Shown one piece after another: positions 56,880 to 64,000 of a stretch of DNA of 64,000 nt. Source of the stretch: Porphyromonas endodontalis ATCC 35406. Lineage in GTDB: Bacteria; Bacteroidota; Bacteroidia; Bacteroidales; Porphyromonadaceae. Position numbers and translations under genes: made by a program. The notes beneath the pieces were generated by a model, which did no database searches, was not told the DNA's origin, and worked only from the letters and a program-made list of their open reading frames with translations. Where the stretch lies: assembly GCF_000174815.1 (NCBI RefSeq), contig NZ_ACNN01000026.1, forward strand, positions 186,001 through 250,000, read 5' to 3'. Positions within the stretch are counted from its first letter, which is position 1, and each line of letters starts with the position of its first letter.

Positions 56880-59363
56880 ATGTACACTCTACAGACTATT
56901 GCAGAAAAGATACACGCTCACCAATGTGCAATTCGTAGTGAAGTCTTCATTGAGCATTTCCTCACCGATAGCCGTTCCCTCATGCACCCCCAGAGCACAC
57001 TATTTTTTGCGATTCGTACAGTCACAGGTGATGGGCATCTCTATATTGATCAGCTCTATAACCATGGAGTTCGCAGCTTCGTTGTTAAGGATGAATTCGA
57101 CAAATTGACCCAACAATACCCCGATGCTAACTTTCTAGAGGTTCGAGATGTTATTCGTTCTCTACAGAAGATAGCCGCGGAATGGCGTAGAGAGTTCAAC
57201 ATCCCTGTCGTAGGGGTTACAGGGAGTAATGGTAAAACCATCGTCAAAGAATTCCTCTATCAGCTACTTGCAGATACTTATCGAGTGGTACGTTCGCCTC
57301 GCAGTTACAACTCCCAACTCGGGGTTCCTCTATCGGTTCTCAAGATGACTTCGGAGGATCAAATTGCCATTTTTGAAGCAGGCATCTCCCAATTAGGAGA
57401 GATGGCTCGCATAGAAGAGGTGATCAAACCCACCATCGGGGTTATTACCAACATAGGCTCGGCACATCAAGAAAACTTTAGTAGCATTGCCCAAAAGGTA
57501 GACGAAAAACTACTCCTCTTTGGCGGTTGTGACCGCATTGTTTACAACATGGACGAGCCCGAGATAGTTGCAGGGTTACAAAGATTGGGTCTCCTCTCCC
57601 GCGCTCGAGGCTGGAGTAGAAAAGACCCCAAAGCCCATCTCTACGTTCGTAGTATAGAGACAGGGCGAGACACTACCAAGCTCAATTTTTTGGTCTTGGG
57701 GATAGAATACTCCATCGAAATCCCCTTTACTGATCAAGCCTCCATCGAGAATGTACTTACGTGCGTCCTCACCACAATCATCATTAACCCCTCGTTAATT
57801 GACCATCCTGAGCTATTCTCGAAGCTCGAACCCGTAGAAATGCGTTTGGAACTCATCGAAGGGAATAAGAATAATCTTATTATCAACGATGTTTACAACA
57901 ACGATATCAACTCTCTAAAGATCGCTCTTGACTTCCAGCAACAACGTGCAACTGACGCCGATCTTGAGCCCGTACTTATCCTGACCGAGATACAGCAAAG
58001 TGCCCTCAACGAGCGTCCTCTTTACAGCCGTGTGGGGGAACTCATTGGGAAATATAGGATTAGTAAATTCTATGGGATAGGCAAGGAGCTATTTGCTTAT
58101 CGGGAGTTTTTCCCAACAGAAATCGGTGAGAGGAACTTCTTCCCTAGTGTAGAGGACTTCTTATCCAGCGATATTCCACAACAGCTATCCCAAGCCTGCA
58201 TCCTAATCAAGGGCGCTCGATCCTTTCATTGCGAACGCATTTCGGATCGTCTGTCGCGCAAAGTGCATGAGACTACCCTAGAGGTCGATTTGGATGCCGT
58301 TGCTCACAACCTCCAGTACTACCGCTCCAAACTACCACAAGGGACGCAATGTATTGCTATGGTTAAGGCTCAAGGCTATGGAGTAGGAGCCTACGAAGTC
58401 GCCAAAAAACTAGACCAAATGCACGTAGGCGCCCTTGCCGTAGCCGTGGCCGATGAGGGACGCGAATTGCGCAGTCAGGGTATTCTCTCTCCCATCCTCG
58501 TGATGAATCCGGAGCCAACAGCCTTTGATACCCTTTTGGAGTGGCACCTAGAACCCGTTGTTTTCTCGTGGAAGTTGCTACGCGCTCTTGCAAATAAGAT
58601 TGACAAACAAGGTTTTGATAATATCGGAGTGCACATCGAAGTAGATACCGGTATGCACAGACTCGGATTCCGTCCGGATGAGATTCCCGAATTGGCTCGC
58701 TTTTTTGCGCAGAGCCACCTGCTGCGTGCTCGAAGTATTTTCACGCACTTGGCAGCGGCGGATATGCCGGAAGAAGACGCCTTCACACGCAATCAGCTCG
58801 AAGTATTCCGCACCACAGCCGATCAATTCTCAGAGATTGCAGGGTACCGCCCCCTCTACCATGCACTCAATACAGCAGGCGTAGAGAGATTCCCCCAATA
58901 CGCTTTCGATTGTGTACGTCTCGGTATCGGATTGTATGGTATATCCCCCAGTATGGATAAGCATCTTGAGCCTGCAGTACGGCTGCGCACCACCCTACTA
59001 CAAAAGTCGTATATCTCCGGAGATGAAACGATTGGCTACGGTAGACGCGGACATCTCACCCAAGGAGGCGAGATTGGTATCATCCCTATTGGTTATGCCG
59101 ATGGCTACAGCCGACGTATGAGCTGTGGCAGAGGATGGGTGGTAGTGCATGGCAAGCGATGCCCCATTGTGGGGAACGTTTGTATGGATACTTGCATGAT
59201 TGACCTAAGCCAATGCCCCGAAGCTCAAGAGGGAGACGAGGTAATTCTCTTTGGTGACAAAGAGGCTCGGATTGAAGATCTTGCAAGAGCCATTGATACC
59301 ATTCCCTACGAACTTATTGCCGATCTCGCACCTCGAGTGCGTCGTGTATACTACCAAAATTAG
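56880..59363 (+). CDS. fused MurF ligase and alanine racemase
   Basis: A bifunctional 827-residue peptidoglycan precursor enzyme typical of Bacteroidota. The N-terminal ~450 residues are MurF-like (adds D-Ala-D-Ala to UDP-MurNAc-tripeptide): Walker A GVTGSNGKTIVKEFLY, then EAGISQLGEM and ITNIGSAHQENF. The C-terminal ~370 residues are alanine racemase: LEVDLDAVAHNL, the PLP lysine in MVKAQGYGVGAYEV, and the second catalytic Tyr region IGYGRRGHL with IPIGYADGYSRR. The fusion puts D-alanine production next to its use. DnaG follows after 26 bases. Both halves look intact. Confidence 0.95.
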   Translation: MYTLQTIAEKIHAHQCAIRSEVFIEHFLTDSRSLMHPQSTLFFAIRTVTGDGHLYIDQLYNHGVRSFVVKDEFDKLTQQYPDANFLEVRDVIRSLQKIAAEWRREFNIPVVGVTGSNGKTIVKEFLYQLLADTYRVVRSPRSYNSQLGVPLSVLKMTSEDQIAIFEAGISQLGEMARIEEVIKPTIGVITNIGSAHQENFSSIAQKVDEKLLLFGGCDRIVYNMDEPEIVAGLQRLGLLSRARGWSRKDPKAHLYVRSIETGRDTTKLNFLVLGIEYSIEIPFTDQASIENVLTCVLTTIIINPSLIDHPELFSKLEPVEMRLELIEGNKNNLIINDVYNNDINSLKIALDFQQQRATDADLEPVLILTEIQQSALNERPLYSRVGELIGKYRISKFYGIGKELFAYREFFPTEIGERNFFPSVEDFLSSDIPQQLSQACILIKGARSFHCERISDRLSRKVHETTLEVDLDAVAHNLQYYRSKLPQGTQCIAMVKAQGYGVGAYEVAKKLDQMHVGALAVAVADEGRELRSQGILSPILVMNPEPTAFDTLLEWHLEPVVFSWKLLRALANKIDKQGFDNIGVHIEVDTGMHRLGFRPDEIPELARFFAQSHLLRARSIFTHLAAADMPEEDAFTRNQLEVFRTTADQFSEIAGYRPLYHALNTAGVERFPQYAFDCVRLGIGLYGISPSMDKHLEPAVRLRTTLLQKSYISGDETIGYGRRGHLTQGGEIGIIPIGYADGYSRRMSCGRGWVVVHGKRCPIVGNVCMDTCMIDLSQCPEAQEGDEVILFGDKEARIEDLARAIDTIPYELIADLAPRVRRVYYQN

Positions 59364-59389
59364 CCCTAAAAGCACCCTCAAGAGAGGCA

Positions 59390-61429
59390 ATGATAGACGA
59401 GGTTACAAAACAGAAAATCATTGATACTGCACATATTGTTGATGTAGTTAGCGACTTTGTTTCACTCCGCAGAGCGGGTGTGGATTACATAGGGTTATGC
59501 CCTTTTCATGCGGATCGTCGTCCCTCATTCCACGTATCGCCGTCCAAAAACATCTGCAAATGCTTTTCGTGTGGCGAGGGAGGTACTCCGGTATCTTTCC
59601 TTATGAAGTTGGAGAAGATGACCTTCCCGGAAGCCCTCCGCTACCTAGCTCGCAAGTATGGAATCCCCCTAGAGGAGCGAGAAGAGAGCCCTGAGGAGCG
59701 AGAGCGTCGTAACCAGCAAGAGAGTATGTACTTGGTGCAAAAGTTTGCAGCAGAGTACTTTGGGAAGCAACTTCTAGAGGGCGACGAAGGGCGCAGTATC
59801 GCTCTCTCCTACTTTCACTCTCGCGGCGTAACCGAAGAGGTGATCGAGAAATTCCAATTGGGATATGCCCCATCCTCGCATAATGCCCTACTCACAGCAG
59901 CGACCCAAGCCGGCTATAATGCGAAATATTTGTACGCTACGGGGTTGTGTTTCGAGCCCAGTGAGGGAAGATCGGGTGGGGACCGCTTCCGCGAGCGCAT
60001 CATGTTTCCCGTACACTCCGTAAGCGGACGTATCGTTGCTTTCGGGGGGCGCATCATGGGGAAGAGCGACAAAATGGCAAAGTATATAAACTCTCCGGAG
60101 AATATTATCTACTCAAAAAGTCGCGAATTGTACGGACTTTATTTTGCCAAAAAGGCGATTGCCCAAAAGGACAAAGTCTACTTGGTGGAGGGATATATGG
60201 ATGTAATTGCCATGCATCAAGCCGGTATCGAAAATGTGGTAGCCTCCAGCGGTACAGCCCTCACAAGAGAACAAATCCGCTTAATCCGTCGTTTCTCCAA
60301 AAACATTACCGTACTCTACGATGGGGACGCTGCCGGTATAAAGGCGGCAATACGCGGGATTGATTTACTTCTTGAGGCAGGAATGCATATACGAGTACTC
60401 GTCTTGCCTGCAGGTGAAGACCCCGATTCTTTCTCTCGTAGCCGAACCATTGATGAGTTTAATGACTACATTTCGGAGCACGAAGTCGACTTTATCACAT
60501 TCAAAACAGGGCTATTCCAAGATGATATGGCATCTAGCCCGGGAAGGCGAGCGGCCGTCATCAATGATCTTGTTCACAGCATAGGACTTATCCCAGACAC
60601 CATAGAACGAAGCGTATATGCCCAAAGTGTAGCTCAAACTCTCCATATTGACGAAGAGCTACTCCTCCGGCAAGTAAAAATTGCTCGTTCCAACCACCTT
60701 ATGGGTAGGGCAACCGAAGAGCAGGCTCGCAGCCGACAAGCAGCCCTACAAGAGGAGCGAAGGCGCAATGAAGAAAAGGAGCACGAAGAAGATACCCCCC
60801 TCAGCGAGACGGAAGATGAGGATCTACCTTCTGACACTCATACTCTACCGGATATTCCCCCTACGCGCCAAGAGATTGAGCTCCTACGCCTCATAATTCG
60901 CTACGGAGAACGTCTCATCCCTATTGACAACGACGATGGAACCCAAAGCGATATGCCTCTCGCGCTCTATATATACGAGTGGTTCGGAGCAGAAGAGATA
61001 GAGAAGTCTACTCCCCTATTCCAGAAGATTGTAAACGAAAGCATTGAGCAATTAAGCACTTCCGAGAGCTTCCGCCCGGCTCATTACTTTGCCAATCATC
61101 CGGAACCACGCATTGCAGACCTCACCCTAGACCTCCTGAGCGATCGGTACCAGTTGTCCCGAGCACAACGCCAAGCATTGGGCATATACAACGAAGACAA
61201 TAGCCCAGAACTAGATACTATCATTAACGAGTCTCTCCACGCTATTGATGCCTTACGTGTAGAGTGTATCCTGCAAGAAATCGAACAGTGCCGGCAATCT
61301 CTAAGTGATGCACAACAGCATGGAGATGGTTCGCAAATAATGACCCTACTACAACGCATCAACGAACTCAATCTCAAAAAGAAAGAGATTGCCGAGCGGT
61401 TAGGCGGTATTACAATACTCCCCCACTAG
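59390..61429 (+). CDS. dnaG: DNA primase
   Basis: Makes RNA primers at the replication fork. The 679-residue protein has the CHC2 zinc finger (C37, H40, C58, C61 in LCPFHADRRPSF...CKCFSCGEGG), the catalytic core with VSGRIVAFGGRIMG, and the Toprim acidic sites VYLVEGYMDVIAMHQAG and VLYDGDAAG. A Glu/Arg-rich linker (~445-490) separates the C-terminal helicase-binding domain, which ends in RINELNLKKKEIAERL. The start ATG at 59390 is 26 bases after murF-alr. Length is slightly above E. coli DnaG (581), as in other Bacteroidota. Confidence 0.97.
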   Translation: MIDEVTKQKIIDTAHIVDVVSDFVSLRRAGVDYIGLCPFHADRRPSFHVSPSKNICKCFSCGEGGTPVSFLMKLEKMTFPEALRYLARKYGIPLEEREESPEERERRNQQESMYLVQKFAAEYFGKQLLEGDEGRSIALSYFHSRGVTEEVIEKFQLGYAPSSHNALLTAATQAGYNAKYLYATGLCFEPSEGRSGGDRFRERIMFPVHSVSGRIVAFGGRIMGKSDKMAKYINSPENIIYSKSRELYGLYFAKKAIAQKDKVYLVEGYMDVIAMHQAGIENVVASSGTALTREQIRLIRRFSKNITVLYDGDAAGIKAAIRGIDLLLEAGMHIRVLVLPAGEDPDSFSRSRTIDEFNDYISEHEVDFITFKTGLFQDDMASSPGRRAAVINDLVHSIGLIPDTIERSVYAQSVAQTLHIDEELLLRQVKIARSNHLMGRATEEQARSRQAALQEERRRNEEKEHEEDTPLSETEDEDLPSDTHTLPDIPPTRQEIELLRLIIRYGERLIPIDNDDGTQSDMPLALYIYEWFGAEEIEKSTPLFQKIVNESIEQLSTSESFRPAHYFANHPEPRIADLTLDLLSDRYQLSRAQRQALGIYNEDNSPELDTIINESLHAIDALRVECILQEIEQCRQSLSDAQQHGDGSQIMTLLQRINELNLKKKEIAERLGGITILPH

Positions 61430-61487
61430 CCTCCACAATAACAAATCCTTTTGACGTTGTCACAACCCAAATACTCTTTTAAAATAG

Positions 61488-62699
61488 ATGAATCCAGTCC
61501 CATCTCCCCTACACATTACGTTACGAGCAGGTCGAGACGAATCAGTCTGCCGCTTTCATCCTTGGATATTTAGTGGTGCCATTGCCCACATAGAAGGCTC
61601 TCCGGAAGTAGGAAATTTAGTCGAGGTGTTCTCACACGATGGCAAGACACTAGGCTCCGGTTTTTACGAAGGAGGTAGCATTGCCGTTAGAATGCTCACC
61701 TATGGGCATCAGACCATTACCGACCTTTCCCGCTTCTTCTTCGAAAGAATATCGGCAGCTTACCGGCTACGCAAAGAGCTACACTTGGTCTCGTCTACCA
61801 ATACGGTGTACCGCTTGATTCATGGCGAAGGGGACGGACTCCCGGGGCTTATCGTTGATATCTACGGCTCCACGGCGGTAATACAGGCTCATAGCTTGGG
61901 TATGTACCGACAAATAAAAGTCATCGCCGATATACTAATAAAGCTACTTTCTCCCGAGGTAACAGCTGTTTACGACAAGTCTTCCAGCACACTACCCTCA
62001 CACAACGAGGAGTACGTGGGCGATGGATTTATAGTAGGAAACAATAAAGCTGAAATCGTATTAGAGAATGGCATTCAGTTCATTCCGGACTGGGAACACG
62101 GACAAAAGACGGGATTTTTTATCGACCAACGAGAAAATCGCCAACTTGTAGGAGAGATGGCTTGTGGCAAAAGGGTGCTCAACATGTTTTGCTATTCCGG
62201 AGGCTTCAGTCTCTATGCTTTGCAAGGTAAAGCAGAAGAAGTTGTCTCAGTTGATAGCTCAGCCCGCGCCCTTTCTCTGGTCGAAGAAAATGTTGCTTGC
62301 AACTGGGGCGACTCCATTGCGGGCGGTAGACACGAAGGCGTTGTAGCCGATGCATTCGAATATCTAAAGGGTATCGCGAAAGGAAGTTTTGACCTTATTG
62401 TTCTAGATCCTCCGGCATTTGCCAAGAAACGCGCTGCTGTAAGAAACGCTCTCAATGGCTACCGCAAACTCAATGCTCTTGCTCTAGAGAGAATTGCTCC
62501 GGGAGGATTGCTCTTCACATATAGTTGCTCTCAGGCTGTTTCTCCCGAAGAATTCCGACTAACGGTACTCACAGCAGCGGTACAGACCGGGCGCAGTGTA
62601 CGGATTCTACGACAGATGCGCCAAGCCTCCGATCACCCAATAAGTATTTACCATCCCGAGGGAGAATATCTCAAGGGGCTCCTCCTATACGTAGAGTAA
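61488..62699 (+). CDS. RlmI-like 23S rRNA m5C methyltransferase
   Basis: A 403-residue SAM-dependent methyltransferase of the RlmI (YccW) family, which methylates C1962 of 23S rRNA in E. coli. An N-terminal PUA-like domain (residues ~10-90; GAIAHIEGSPEVGNLVEVF) precedes the Rossmann domain, with RVLNMFCYSGGFSLYAL (SAM site), IVLDPPAFAKK and FTYSCSQAVSPEEF, the last holding the Cys expected for m5C chemistry. It follows dnaG by 58 bases. The substrate site is inferred from the family. Confidence 0.92.
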   Translation: MNPVPSPLHITLRAGRDESVCRFHPWIFSGAIAHIEGSPEVGNLVEVFSHDGKTLGSGFYEGGSIAVRMLTYGHQTITDLSRFFFERISAAYRLRKELHLVSSTNTVYRLIHGEGDGLPGLIVDIYGSTAVIQAHSLGMYRQIKVIADILIKLLSPEVTAVYDKSSSTLPSHNEEYVGDGFIVGNNKAEIVLENGIQFIPDWEHGQKTGFFIDQRENRQLVGEMACGKRVLNMFCYSGGFSLYALQGKAEEVVSVDSSARALSLVEENVACNWGDSIAGGRHEGVVADAFEYLKGIAKGSFDLIVLDPPAFAKKRAAVRNALNGYRKLNALALERIAPGGLLFTYSCSQAVSPEEFRLTVLTAAVQTGRSVRILRQMRQASDHPISIYHPEGEYLKGLLLYVE

Positions 62700-63033
62700 T
62701 CCCCACAGTTTCCTCTCCTCTTTGTATGGTTCATAATTATTAGCGACCTAGTGATAAGACGACATAGAACGAGGATTTATAATTCCTCTAGATATAAGTC
62801 ATAGACCAGGGTGAGCATTCCACACCTCCTCCCTCTGGGTGATTTCAAAAAAAATCTCACCCAGATCACAGACCCGAAACAGCCCGAGATTTCCCCAGAT
62901 CTAGGGCTATTTATTTTCTATTTCCCCTAGAAATCTGAAGATATTTTCGATATAAAAAATATCGTTGCCAGCCGAGGTACTCCGCAAAACAGGAATAATA
63001 GCGTGGAAAGTTGGGCAATCCAATTTTTCATTG
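62700..63033. other. intergenic region after RlmI-like gene
   Basis: About 330 bases without a supported gene. Inverted repeats include GGGTGA/TCACCC around the A8 run (near 62838-62862) and CCCTAGA/TCTAGGG (near 62896 and 62926) flanking an A/T-rich centre. Their positions suggest a terminator region. Upstream of 62830 I see nothing. Confidence 0.35.
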
Positions 63034-63041
63034 TACCTTTG
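63034..63041 (+). promoter_or_regulatory. -7 box of rimP-nusA leader
   Basis: TACCTTTG, a perfect -7 match, predicts transcription from about 63048, 175 bases before rimP. Confidence 0.65.
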
Positions 63042-63047
63042 CACTAG

Positions 63048-63132
63048 GAACCGGTAGAATGAGGTAATGCTCCGTTTTACATCCGGTACGTAGGTGGAGG
63101 AAACCATGCGTAACAGCGGTTCCCTCCTTTTT
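63048..63132 (+). ncRNA. candidate leader RNA with intrinsic terminator before rimP
   Basis: The predicted transcript has a possible 5-bp stem ACCGG/CCGGT (63050-63054, 63083-63087). It then forms a 10-bp stem with one mismatch, GGAGGAAACC (63096-63105) with GGTTCCCTCC (63118-63127), followed at once by TTTTT (63128-63132). This is an intrinsic terminator 90 bases before the rimP ATG, which suggests an attenuated leader or a separate ~85-base RNA. In E. coli the rimP-nusA operon is autoregulated by NusA; a comparable loop is possible here but is inference. Confidence 0.55.
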
Positions 63133-63222
63133 GTCTTTAGACCCTTCGCTAGAAGAATGGACTAAAGACAGAGAGTTTATGCGGCATCAAGATAGGACGC
63201 AAGCGAAGAATAGGCTCAAAAG

Positions 63223-63696
63223 ATGAAGAGTGTAACAGAAGAAATAGTACAGAAAAAGCTCAACGAGATGCTGGACCCAGCTGAAGAGTTTGTAGTATCT
63301 CTCAGCATAAGCCCGGCTAACGACATTGTGGTTGTGCTTGATAGCTTGTCAGGTATAACAATAGAACGCTGTAGTGCCATCAGCAAAGGAATAGAGGCAG
63401 CTCTTGACCGCGACAAGGAGGATTTTTCCATCGAAGTAGGCTCGGCAAGTCTTTCGGATCCATTCCGCGATGAGCGCCAGTTTGCCAAACATCAAGGAGA
63501 TCCTATTGTAGTACTATTCTCGGACGGCATGAAGCGAAATGGCATCCTCTTAAGCTCTGATCAAGAAGGTTTTGTACTACAATATGAGGAGATGATACCT
63601 TCTCCTGATGGCAGGCACAGCAAAAGGCGTTATGAAAAGCGAGAGTGCCGCATCCTCTACTCCGAGACCAAGAGTGTAAAATACAACTTCGACTAA
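63223..63696 (+). CDS. rimP: ribosome maturation factor RimP
   Basis: RimP helps late assembly of the 30S subunit. The 157-residue protein has the N-terminal domain with LSISPANDIVVVLDS and the typical region ISKGIEAALDRDKEDFSIEVGSASLSDPF (the 'VSSPG..RPL' position reads SASLSDPF), then a C-terminal SH3-like domain ending SETKSVKYNFD. It precedes nusA by 67 bases, the conserved rimP-nusA order, and lies downstream of a candidate terminator-bearing leader. Confidence 0.93.
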   Translation: MKSVTEEIVQKKLNEMLDPAEEFVVSLSISPANDIVVVLDSLSGITIERCSAISKGIEAALDRDKEDFSIEVGSASLSDPFRDERQFAKHQGDPIVVLFSDGMKRNGILLSSDQEGFVLQYEEMIPSPDGRHSKRRYEKRECRILYSETKSVKYNFD

Positions 63697-63763
63697 GAAA
63701 CGGCTTCCACGGAAGAGAAACGAAATAATACAACGGATACTAAACTATCACAGATATAGACCT

Positions 63764-64000
63764 ATGGCTCAGAAACAAGCACATGCGAGCATGACCGAGA
63801 CTCTGGCAGAGTTTAAGGAACTAAAAAACATCGACAAAGAAACCCTTATTAACGTGCTGAAAAGCGCGTTTATGAGCGTTTTGTCTAAGATGTTTGGGAC
63901 AGACGAGAACTTTACGATTATCGTAAGTCCTGAGATGGGGGATTTGGAAATCTGGCGTAATCGCATGGTCGTTGCCGATGGGAGCGTACAAAATCCCAAT
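63764..64000 (+). CDS. nusA: transcription factor NusA, N-terminal part (runs off window)
   Basis: The first 79 codons of NusA, which modulates RNA polymerase pausing, termination and antitermination. The start reads MAQKQAHASMTETLAEF, then KNIDKETLINVLKSAFMSVL and FTIIVSPEMGDLEIWRNRMV, matching the N-terminal RNA-polymerase-binding domain of Bacteroidota NusA. The gene continues past the window end. The order rimP-nusA supports the call. Confidence 0.92.
   Translation, partial: MAQKQAHASMTETLAEFKELKNIDKETLINVLKSAFMSVLSKMFGTDENFTIIVSPEMGDLEIWRNRMVVADGSVQNPN

Noticed and set aside
62907-63107. 66-codon minus-strand open frame upstream of rimP
   Set aside because: It lies antisense across the leader promoter and terminator and has no protein features.

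Overview
The window is chromosomal DNA from a Bacteroidales bacterium, most likely a Porphyromonas. The evidence is: a cambialistic-type Fe/Mn superoxide dismutase very like the Porphyromonas enzyme; Bacteroidota-only families (DUF4837 lipoprotein, TamB/lipidated TamL pair, MurF-Alr fusion, 630-residue PurF, long zinc metalloprotease, TGS-like nucleoside kinase, GTPase-dead-looking EF-G2); and many Bacteroidota -7 boxes (TAnnTTTG, sometimes with TTG/TTTG about 20 bases upstream). There are no rRNA genes, insertion sequences, prophage or CRISPR arrays. The gene content is mostly core.

Layout. 1-2.9 kb (minus): Na+/phosphate symporter and a GNAT-like protein, divergent from 3.0-10.6 kb (plus): nucleoside kinase, SUI1-like factor, DUF4837 lipoprotein, PdxA, and an AddA/RecB-type helicase-nuclease interrupted by two in-frame A_AAA_AAG slippery heptamers. 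11.0-22.4 kb (plus): lipoprotein, endonuclease IV, a second lipoprotein, TamB, TamL and a glycosyltransferase. 22.5-24 kb: a secreted five-repeat protein divergent from a 1-Cys-like peroxiredoxin. 24.1-31.2 kb (minus): EF-G2; a three-gene unit of an unknown protein, a MoxR-type AAA+ ATPase and a VWA protein; and a secreted protein with a possible type IX sorting domain. 31.5-33.9 kb (plus): DapA, RecF and a DUF721/DciA-like protein. 34-38.6 kb (minus): SOD, zinc metalloprotease, iron alcohol dehydrogenase. 38.9-49.5 kb (minus): a co-directional run pyrG-yidC-purF-carA-carB-trmN6, with pyrG carrying a single-base frameshift. 50.1-62.7 kb (plus): tRNA-Ala(GGC), acyl-CoA ligase, a SWIM protein with a degenerate SNF2-like lobe overlapping a UvrD/PcrA helicase, tRNA-Arg(TCT), MurF-Alr, DnaG and an RlmI-like methyltransferase. 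63-64 kb: a candidate leader RNA ending in an intrinsic terminator, then rimP and the start of nusA.

Functional links. pyrG, purF and carA are three glutamine amidotransferases for nucleotide synthesis in one run, with CarB completing carbamoyl phosphate synthesis. TamB and TamL form an envelope export pair. The helicases, RecF, Nfo, DnaG and DciA-like protein give the window a strong DNA replication and repair component.

The points most worth a second look are: the double slippery-site arrangement in the AddA-like gene; the unknown/MoxR/VWA triad, whose VWA protein seems to have lost a metallopeptidase-like motif; the SWIM/pseudo-SNF2 gene coupled to a UvrD helicase; EF-G2 with the catalytic His replaced by Ser; the terminator-bearing leader before rimP-nusA; and a family of TTC-N5-GAA palindromes in intergenic DNA. 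The frameshifts in addA and pyrG could be sequencing errors at homopolymers; this cannot be settled from the sequence alone.
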